Origin: Azolla caroliniana
Lineage: Eukaryota; Polypodiophyta
Assembly (NCBI GenBank): GCA_043228905.1
Contig: JBHGNT010000010.1
Span: 12,834,001-12,898,000 of the forward strand
Reading direction: 5' to 3'
DNA: 64,000 bases
Under the pieces are notes generated by a model, which was given only the letters and a program-made list of their open reading frames with translations, ran no database searches and was not told the DNA's origin. The position numbers and the translations under genes are program-made. Positions 56,545 through 64,000 of the stretch are shown piece after piece (position 1 is the first letter of the stretch; each line of letters begins with the position of its first letter).

Positions 56545-58530
56545 TTGAAAAGAGTGTTCGAGGAAAGAATCTTGGATAGCCGGGTAGATTTCTCGCTTCG
56601 GGAGCTACTCAGAATAGCAAAGAAGGAGTTCCACGATCTTCTCGTGGATCTCGTGAAGCGAAAAAGACAAAGTACGGAGGAAAATGCTCCAAGGGTGAAT
56701 GCGAACACCGTTTTAATGAACGACACCGAAGTGGAGGACGAAATTCCGAACTCCCACTATACAAGGCCACATTGGGCACTTCGGATCGGTGGAGGTGGGT
56801 TCCTATTACAAAAAGAAGAAGAATGGTTTTGCGAGATGTTGGAGCAACACGGCAAAGCGTTTGCATTTACATCAAGGGAGATAGGGTGCGTCGATCCGAG
56901 AATAGTGGAGCCGATGGTGATCTTCACAATTGACCATGTACCATGGAACCTGAAGCCAATTCCGGTGCCACGAGCGCATATTCCGAAAGTCATTGACTTG
57001 CTCAAGGAGAAGGTGGCGATGGGGATTCTAGAGCCATCAACTGCTCTGTACTCAAATCGATGGTTTACGGTTCCGAAGAAGAATGGGTCACTCCGATTTA
57101 TCCAAGACTTGCAACCGGTGAATAAGGTCACGATCCGGAACTCGGGAGTCGGTCCGATAGTGGACGAATTTGCGGAAGCTTTTGCCGGTCATGCGATATA
57201 CTCCATCGGAGACCTATACTCGGGGTATGACCAATTCCAACTAGCCGTGGAGAGCCGATACATCACAACCATGCAAACACCGATAGGATTAGTCCGAATG
57301 TGCACACTACCACAAGGAGCGACAAACTCAGTTGCTCATATGATGAACGCGATGAACAAGGTGCTTCGAGACTGCATTCCGGAGATAACGATGCCGTTCC
57401 TCGATGACATTCCGATGAAAGGATGCGTGGTAGAAGAAAAAGATGAGACTATGGATGATCGGGGATGCCGAAAGTTCGTGGTCGACCATATTCATGATTG
57501 CGAGAAAGTGTTGCGAAAGCTAGAAGATGTGCACCTAACACTTTCCGGGGAGAAATCGGCATTCGGGCAAGAAGAAATATTGGTGGTCGGACATCTATGT
57601 GGGCCCTACGGCCGAAGACCGTCACCAACAAAGATCGATGCGATTCAAGCTATGGAGGAAGTATGCGAGTCAACATCCGAAGTCCGAAGGTTTCTCGGTG
57701 CATGTGCATTCTATCACATATGGATTCCGCACTATGCACATATAGCGGACCCGCTCTACCACTTGTTGCGGAAAGGTAAGAAATTCGAATGGAAACCGGA
57801 ACACACCAAAGCCATGAAGAAATTGAAGAAGATGCTTCGGAGGGCGGAAGCACTTAAGAAGCCGAGCTACGACCGACCAATCATAGTAACGGTTGATACA
57901 AGTCCAACCGGTATCGGGTGGGTCATCAATCAAGCCGACTCGAATGGTTCGCGGTATCCGATCCAATTCGGAGCAAAGGTTCTCAACGAAAGGCAATGTG
58001 GATATGCACAAGTCAAAAGAGAACTGTGGGGAGTCGTGTCGGCGATAAAATCGGATCGGGATTATTTGATCGGAGCCGAAGTGGTGATCGAGATGGATTG
58101 TCTTCCGATACTCGGGATGATGCGGTGTTGTACGATACCGGATGTAGCTATGCTAAGGTGGGTTGCATATGTCAAGTCGCTTAATCCGGAGGTTCGACAC
58201 ATCTCGGGGAAGGACAACGCGGTAGCGGATATGTTATCAAGGGCTCGGTTCGGAGACGACATAACCGAATCGGATAATGAAGAAGTTTCCGAAGACTACT
58301 TCGCCTCGGAGCACATATACCGAGTGAACGTAATCCGAGAATTCCGGGAAGAAGAATACGAGGGAGAAAGCTTGATGATCGGAAAGATGTTACAAGAGGC
58401 CGAGGATTCAACAAACGATGAAGGAAGAAGAGCCGAGATCCGAAGGAAGAAGAGGCAAGTCCAAAAGTTCTTCTTGGAAAACGGATTAATATGGAGGGCG
58501 CCGAAAAGACCGGATGGTATACCACTTTGA
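56545..58530 (+). pseudogene. G1 pol, duplicate copy
   Basis: Same 661-residue frame as at 46175-48160 with FLDD, RNase H and the in-frame protease deletion. Confidence 0.88.
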
Positions 58531-59882
58531 GTAGTCGGGACAAAAGAGCAACGAAACCGGATAATGTCCGAGTTTCACGAATCCGATTGGGCTGGACACC
58601 GAGGAACATGGGCAACATTTGTGAAGATCAAGCAAAAATATTGGTGGAAGAAAATGTACAAAGATGTCGCGGAGTTCACGGAAAACTGCGAGAAATGTCA
58701 AGTCTACTCCGGGGTTCGACATCGAGATGAGTTACATCCGACATTCTCACCGACAATCAACTTCAAGTGGATGGTCGACATAGTGGCCATGCCCCGACCG
58801 GGATCGGACAAAAGAAATACTTGGTATTAGCTCGGGAAGATCTCACGAATTAAGTAGAAGGTCGAGCGCTTCAGAGGAAAACGTGTTCCGCGGTATGCCA
58901 GTTTCTTTTGGAGGAAGTATTTTGCAGGTACGGGTGCGTAGGACAAGTAATTGCGGACCGGGGAGAACTCGACTCGGACAAAGCTAGGGGATTCTTCGCC
59001 AAACACGGAGTTCGGTTAATGCTGACAACGGCATACAATCCGGAGGCCAACGGGAAAATCGAACGAGGACATAGTTCGATCGTGAAAGCACTTGTGAAGG
59101 CATGCGATGGAAAGGTGAAGGACTGGCCGCAGATGCTTCCGTATGCACTATGGGCGGATCGGACGACGCATAGCTCCGTAACCGGTTACATGCCGGCAGA
59201 ACTCATGACTGGACAAGCACTGGTAATGCCGACGGAAACTGCGATCGCAACATGGACAGTGCTACCGTGGAAGGAAGAGATGAGCCGGGAAGAACTACTA
59301 GTGGTCCAGATACGTCAACTAGAGGGAAGACCGGCAGACATAGCAGAAGCAATACGTCGACAACAAGAAGCACGATTCCGGAACAAAAGCCGGTTCGACA
59401 CAAAGCACCGACTACGACCGAGGAGGATTGAAGAAGGAGATTGGGTGATCGTCTATGACAGTAGTTTGGACCATCAACATACAACGATGCGGAAATTCGC
59501 GAAAAGGTGGTTCAGGCCATACGACGTTCGGAAAGTCTTCGACAACGGAACGTACCGACTGTCCGAGTTGGATGGAACAATACTACGAGTGCCTATAGCC
59601 GGGAACCGGGTGAAGATTTTCAAGAAGCGGACCGACGACAAACCCTATGTGATCCAAGCCAAGGCCGACAACGAGGAGCAATCAGACGAAGACCACGGTG
59701 ATGCGGGAAGCGAAGAAAGTGAATTACAACTCATAGTCGACATAAGGGGAGAATCAGAGGAAGCTTTGGGTGAAGACGGATATGGGGAATTGAGAACTTC
59801 GGCACATACCAGAGGATGTGCGGGTTCGGAGAGGGCGAGTGTCGTAGTGTATTCCTCACACTACGTGAAAACCATAAAATAA
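58531..59882 (+). pseudogene. G1 integrase, duplicate copy
   Basis: Same zinc finger, frameshift and DDE core as at 48161-49512. Confidence 0.85.
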
Positions 59883-60506
59883 TATATCCGATTTTAGATA
59901 CATATAAATAAATAATCTATCAAAACATTTATCACGTGCATAGGGCAGGATTTGAACCCTGCACCTCCACGTAGATAAACCCCAACTTTACCATTGTAAT
60001 AACTTATCTTTAGTGTTATATATATAGATTTAATACGTATAAGACCTTTATTTACACATACCTTTATTAAAAGGTAAAAATCATGTATTCTTTACGGTGT
60101 GAATATTTTATTTACACGTGACATTAAAAGTGACTCATGCACATCTAGCGTGCATGAGCCCTATACTTAGGCATGGACACTTTTGGTGAAAAAGCATGAA
60201 GCCATGCTTAGCCTCTTCCATCTTTATATAAGGAGGAGAGAAATATGTATAAGGTTGTTGATTAATATACAAGGATTGATCAATCTAATATATTCGTGGG
60301 ATTCACGAATTTTGCCATCTAAATTACTCTTATAATCTAAATATTGTTTTAAATACACTAAACTCATGGGATTCACGAGATTGATATCTTACTTCTCTTT
60401 CTACTATTCATAACTAGCCTTAAGTTGTATTCCTCTTTCTCCTAGTCCAAAACCTCGGCGGTTCCCACCCGACTCACGCAACAATCCAGAGCCGAAAGGC
60501 ACGACA

Positions 60507-60694
60507 GCGCAGAGGATTTTGTCCAGCTTTAGCCACTCATTTGCCTTGTATGCTTCTAGAGGATTTTCATTCTCAATCGAGTCTATCTGACCCTTGACTA
60601 TGAGATAGTCCTGCATTTGTTCCTTCCAGAAGTCGAAGTTCGAACCATCGAACCTCCTTAGACTCATCTCCGATGAGCCGGATGTTGATGCCAT
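60507..60694 (-). pseudogene. Copia B gag N-terminus, duplicate copy
   Basis: Equals 50137-50324. The leader follows at 60695-61341. Confidence 0.82.
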
Positions 60695-61341
60695 CTACTT
60701 TGGTTTCGGTTGGTAAGACTCGGTTCAGAGTTGACTACGAACCTTAGTGGGGTGCAGCCGGTCGGCTCACTCGATATCGTTATAGTTAGTTTTGAACCCG
60801 AGTCGGTTTGGTTTCGGATACTTGTTGATGAACTTGCTCGGAGTGACTCCGGTAACTTGAGGGACAGAACCAGCTGGTCTTCCCGAATGTTGCCGAGTCA
60901 GAGTGAGCCCGGTTAGCTTCTGATTGTATGCCGAATACCGATTACACGAAACCGATTGTTTGGGCCAATTCTGCTTCGGATGACTGCAATGATGAGAGGG
61001 ACGGATCCAACTGATCCTCCCGAATGTCGATCAGCCGAGTGAAGCACGAAGTGGTTGCCAGGAGACGAATCTGCAGCGGGTGAATAACGTTCGGTGACGT
61101 ATTCGGATGTTGTTTAACCGAATGAAGCACGATTGGGTCGGTTGATGCTCAAGGAGCTCCCCTCAAGCGGTTACAATCACATGAACAGAGTACAACTGAC
61201 TAGCTTACTCCAATTTGTGATTTAACACAGTGAGATGCAAGCTTTTTGTTTTTCTTCTCCCTTCTCTGTTCTTTAAAGAAAACGAAAACAGAATGTTGTG
61301 TTGTGCGATGACGGCCGACAACGGGTTGAAGAACCTCCAAT

Positions 61342-61353
61342 GCTCTAATACCA
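61342..61353 (-). other. Primer-binding site of copia B, duplicate copy
   Basis: Minus strand tggtattagagc, equals 50972-50983. Confidence 0.8.
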
Positions 61354-61355
61354 AA

Positions 61356-61445
61356 TGTTGGGGACAAGGCCGTCAATGCGGAAGTGTAAGCAACATTCAT
61401 AATGAAGAAGAACCTGTGTATGCATGAGCAAGATAGACACAGAGG

Positions 61446-61485
<40 letters not shown>

Positions 61486-61676
61486 CACAAAGGAAACGTT
61501 ATATTCCAATAGCAACAGTTACAAATGACAACCAACCTTTATTAAAGGTTACATAGTCACTTTATATAGTGACTATCCTAGTGTAACTGCCCTTTATGCT
61601 ATTTACAGAAATGGCCCAAACTTGGGTTGTCCAAAGGGACAATGTGAATACGACCATTATACACTCGTATTCGACA
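61356..61676 (-). repeat. Copia B 5' LTR, duplicate copy
   Basis: Equals 50986-51306 and is followed by gtgtg (61677-61681). Confidence 0.88.
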
Positions 61677-61946
61677 GTGTGCAGGGTCAATGGTCGTCAT
61701 GGGCTCAGGGTCTCCTCCTATGGGTCCCATGATTCTCTCCAACAACTCATACGAGTCCAAAATGGCAGACATTTTGAACTAGCTTTCCATCTAGTTTTCC
61801 ATCAAACAATGGAGGTGGGTGAATGCGCAGTGGAACAGCTGCAACATTCGTGGACAAGGCCATTGATACTCTCTCTCTCTCTCTCTATTTCTCTATGCTA
61901 CCAGACAACAACTACCCGTATATACCTAATCTAGATCAACCTCTCT

Positions 61947-61958
61947 GCTCTGATACCA
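61947..61958 (-). other. Primer-binding site of copia A
   Basis: Minus strand tggtatcagagc, complementary to initiator tRNA-Met, directly beside the 5' LTR. Confidence 0.88.
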
Positions 61959-62389
61959 TGATAGAAATATTGAGAATCGATTAGATAGGTATATAGACTT
62001 ACAACTACAGAGATGGGATATATGAAAACAAAACTTCTATTACATACGAGAGTAGCTCACAATGGTAGTTTTGCCATGCACTCACACCTTAGAACTTAGA
62101 TAGGATATGGACTTGCTCACTACAAAATTAGTGGGGACTAATAATCAAGCCAACCACTATGAAAAGAAAGTGGATTGCTTTCTATGTTTGGTCTAAGTAT
62201 AACATTACATGTGCAAGTTAGTTGATAGTAGTGGAGATATTCCTTTTCTGTCAACTGACTTGTCATTTAATATGACCAACTCCCTAGGTACAGGCTAGTG
62301 CTAGATAATGCTTATCTTGAAGTCAATGACACATACTTCAAGACTAAGTACATCGTAACTTGCCCACAGATCATTCATTATATCTAACA
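61959..62389 (-). repeat. Copia A 5' LTR, complete
   Basis: 431 bp, tgatagaaatattgag to tatctaaca, followed by the tggat target duplication. Compared with the 639-bp left LTR it lacks an internal block of about 200 bp and carries about 20 substitutions. Confidence 0.9.
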
Positions 62390-62394
62390 TGGAT
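62390..62394. other. Target-site duplication of copia A, right copy
   Basis: tggat, identical to 13417-13421. The satellite text continues at once with aacttgatacaatttc. Confidence 0.85.
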
Positions 62395-62528
62395 AACTTG
62401 ATACAATTTCAAACAATACGCATAGATTGCAAAATAATGGTCAACTGTCGATAAGCATTGCACCATGTTTCTTTATTTGTAGCGATGGACTAGAATAGTA
62501 CATTAACTAATTCATTTACTAAATGAAT

Positions 62529-62600
62529 TCCATTGTAGTCTAGTTAGTTCGGATCCTTGTTTTTTACATGAGACTCCCGGGTACAACTATAGGCATTGGA
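62529..62600 (+). repeat. tRNA-like module 2, unit D1
   Basis: tccattgtagtctagttagttcgg ... gcattgga in outline. The anticodon arm is eroded (ttgttttttacatgagac), with B-box-like gggtacaactat. Confidence 0.5.
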
Positions 62601-62783
62601 AAGACTAGATACATCATATATCATGAGTTCGTGTGGCATCGATAAAAACCCTTGAAATTATTAAATCTTAAAAACGAGAGTGTGTTAGAATAATCCTACG
62701 TTTTTCTTTTATGCTTGCGCAATATATAAATATTATTTATTACTAATCAATTATTGCAATATTAAAACGTGCACAAGATGTGA

Positions 62784-62855
62784 TCCATTGTAGTGTAGTT
62801 GGTTAGTAAACTCGTCTCTCACCCGAGAGATCCGGGATAAACTCCCGGAAATGGA
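62784..62855 (+). repeat. tRNA-Glu-like module 1, unit D1
   Basis: Acceptor tccattg/aaatgga, anticodon loop with CTC, but the B box is gggataaactcc and the A box tagtgtagttgg. Confidence 0.55.
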
Positions 62856-63285
62856 AAAGTCAATAAATATCAGAGATCAAAATTTCGACGCATTTCATGT
62901 GTTAACTATTTGATAGCTCAAAAACTCAAGACCTAAAGTAGTTGTTACAATAATGTACAATTAACAAAATAATCAATATTATGTTCCAAGGATTGATGAC
63001 GAACTTTACTTTGATTTTTTTCTCCTAACATCAATTTCTAAACTTAATCCCTATTCAATTAATGGTAGAGGTTTCAAATAAATTTGACAAAACATTATGT
63101 TGTTCGAGAAAAGAAGAAGCTTTATATTTAGTCGGAGTTATTCCTCAACATTGTTACGACAATTTAGTACACCAACAATTATAGTTTGGATAACTTCATA
63201 CAATTTCAAAAAATATGCATAGATTGCAGAATAATGGTCAAAGTATTAGAATATTACATTAACTAATTTATTTACTAAATGAATT

Positions 63286-63356
63286 GCATTCTAGTCTAGT
63301 TGGTTCGGATCCTTGCTTTTTACCTGTGACACCCGGGTACAACTACAGGCATTGGA
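63286..63356 (+). repeat. tRNA-like module 2, unit D2
   Basis: tctagtctagttggttcggatcc in the front half, gggtacaactac in place of the B box, ending attgga. Confidence 0.5.
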
Positions 63357-63539
63357 AACACTAGATACATCATAGATCATAAGTTCCTGTGGCATCGATA
63401 AAAACCCTCGAAATTATTAAAACTTAAAAACGAGTGTGTGTTAGAATAATCCTCAGTTTCTTGTTGATGCTTGCGCAATATATAAATATTATTTATTTCT
63501 AGTTAATGAGTGCAATATTTGAAAGTGTAAACGATGTGA

Positions 63540-63610
63540 TCCATTGTAGCTAGTTGGTTAGGATACTCGGCTCTCACTAGAGAGACCCGGGTTTAACTCT
63601 CGGCAATGGA
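63540..63610 (+). repeat. tRNA-Glu-like module 1, unit D2
   Basis: Acceptor tccattg/caatgga pairs and the anticodon loop is ctctcac, but two bases of the A box are missing (gtagctagttgg) and the B box is ggtttaactct. Confidence 0.55.
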
Positions 63611-63900
63611 AACGACACTATCATATCTCAAATTTCCGACGCATGTCATGTGTTAACTGTTTGATAACTCAAAAACTGAAGACCTAAAGTAGTTGTTACA
63701 ATAATGTACAATTAACATTATAAGGGATATTATGTTTGAAGGATTGATGACGAACTTTAGTTTGATTTTTTTCTCGCAGCATCAATTTCTAAAGTTAATC
63801 CCATTATTCGATTCATGGTAGTGGTTTCAAATGAAATTTTACGAAACATTATGTTGTTCGGGACAAGAAATAATGTACAAGTAACAAAATAATCAATATT

Positions 63901-64000
63901 ATTGTGAAATGCACATAAATGGAATCCAAAACTAGTTTGCTTAGCTTCTTACTTCCTATTCAATTTATAGTCGTACAAAGGTACCCATTTGGGTTGGCTC
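63901..64000. other. Unassigned right edge
   Basis: One hundred bases unlike the satellite unit. No feature recognised. Confidence 0.5.

Larger units (their letters stand above)
54480..60506 (+). mobile_element. G1, duplicate copy
   Basis: LTRs at 54480-55146 and 59840-60506, primer site at 55151-55168. It carries the same eight LTR-LTR differences as the left copy, which two independent insertions could not share. Confidence 0.88.
52117..62385. repeat. Second copy of 41747-52015 (likely assembly duplicate)
   Basis: Each position equals the one 10,370 bp to its left at every place compared, including LTR differences, stops and frameshifts. The first base after the gap (52116) differs from 41746. 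A real tandem duplication would have to be perfectly identical and be separated by a gap. Confidence 0.9.
13422..62389 (-). mobile_element. Ty1/copia retrotransposon copia A, host of the whole nested stack
   Basis: Minus-strand copia element bounded by LTRs at 13422-14060 and 61959-62389 and by the duplicated target tggat. Its polypurine tract (14061-14070), RNase H/RT, integrase and gag run leftward to rightward in reverse, and its primer site for initiator tRNA-Met sits at 61947-61958. The gag is split by copia B and a duplicated segment. LTRs differ by about 5 percent over the shared part, and the right LTR lacks roughly 200 bp present in the left. The span shown includes an apparent assembly duplication of 10.37 kb, so the true length is probably near 38.6 kb. 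Confidence 0.85.
62390..63900. repeat. tRNA-Glu-bearing satellite, block D
   Basis: Two units. Module 2 at 62529 and 63286, module 1 at 62784 and 63540; period about 756 bp. The second unit lacks about 45 bp ahead of module 2. Near 63868 the text jumps back to an earlier part of the unit (aataatgtacaa) and stops at about 63900. Confidence 0.88.

Noticed and set aside
52117-62385. Second G1/copia B segment as an independent insertion or a biological duplication
   Set aside because: It shares all private mutations and LTR differences with the left copy and is separated only by a placeholder gap.

Overview
The window is plant nuclear repetitive DNA with no intact host gene. Plant origin is indicated by an intron-containing fragment of a plant-type DEAD-box RNA helicase, Ty1/copia elements with initiator-tRNA-Met primer sites, several Ty3/gypsy elements, and a tandem repeat built on a plant-like tRNA-Glu(CTC) sequence. 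I cannot name the species.

Substrate. A satellite-like tandem repeat (period roughly 755-800 bp, each full unit with two tRNA-Glu-derived modules) appears at 1-894, 6433-7769, 12247-13421 and 62390-63900. Almost everything else lies between these blocks as inserted or recombined DNA.

Layout. (1) 895-6432: LTR-like sequence, the 3' half of a DEAD-box helicase pseudogene, intergenic DNA, a decayed copia gag and a gypsy integrase tail. (2) 7770-12246: a decayed plus-strand copia element (copia F) with only its 3' LTR. (3) 13422-62389: one nested stack inside a minus-strand copia element (copia A), bounded by LTRs and a perfect 5-bp target duplication (TGGAT). Inside copia A is copia B (20814-51306, target duplication GTGTG). 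Inside copia B are three gypsy elements: G3 (21298-29101, minus, target duplication CAAAG), G2 (29715-41394, minus) and G1 (44110-50136, plus). G2's left LTR holds a 3.9-kb terminal-inverted-repeat element filled with palindromic repeats. A partial duplicate of the copia A gag/copia B junction (copia C, 17918-19545) precedes copia B.

Relative age from LTR pairs, compared by eye: copia A about 5 percent different, copia B about 4 percent, G3 about 1.5 percent, G1 about 1.2 percent. This order agrees with the nesting.

Assembly warning. A run of exactly 100 N (52016-52115) separates two copies of the same 10.27-kb sequence (41747-52015 and 52117-62385) that look identical. This is most likely two overlapping contigs placed end to end; everything from 52117 to 62385 probably repeats the left copy. 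With it collapsed, the nested stack is about 38.6 kb.

Coding capacity. Every retroelement here is disabled (stops, frameshifts, deleted protease or reverse transcriptase, mutated catalytic residues). The points most worth following are the tRNA-Glu-bearing satellite, the palindrome array, the unusual gypsy pair G1/G2, the extra coiled-coil reading frame downstream of pol in G3, and a tRNA-like promoter signature in the G1 LTRs.
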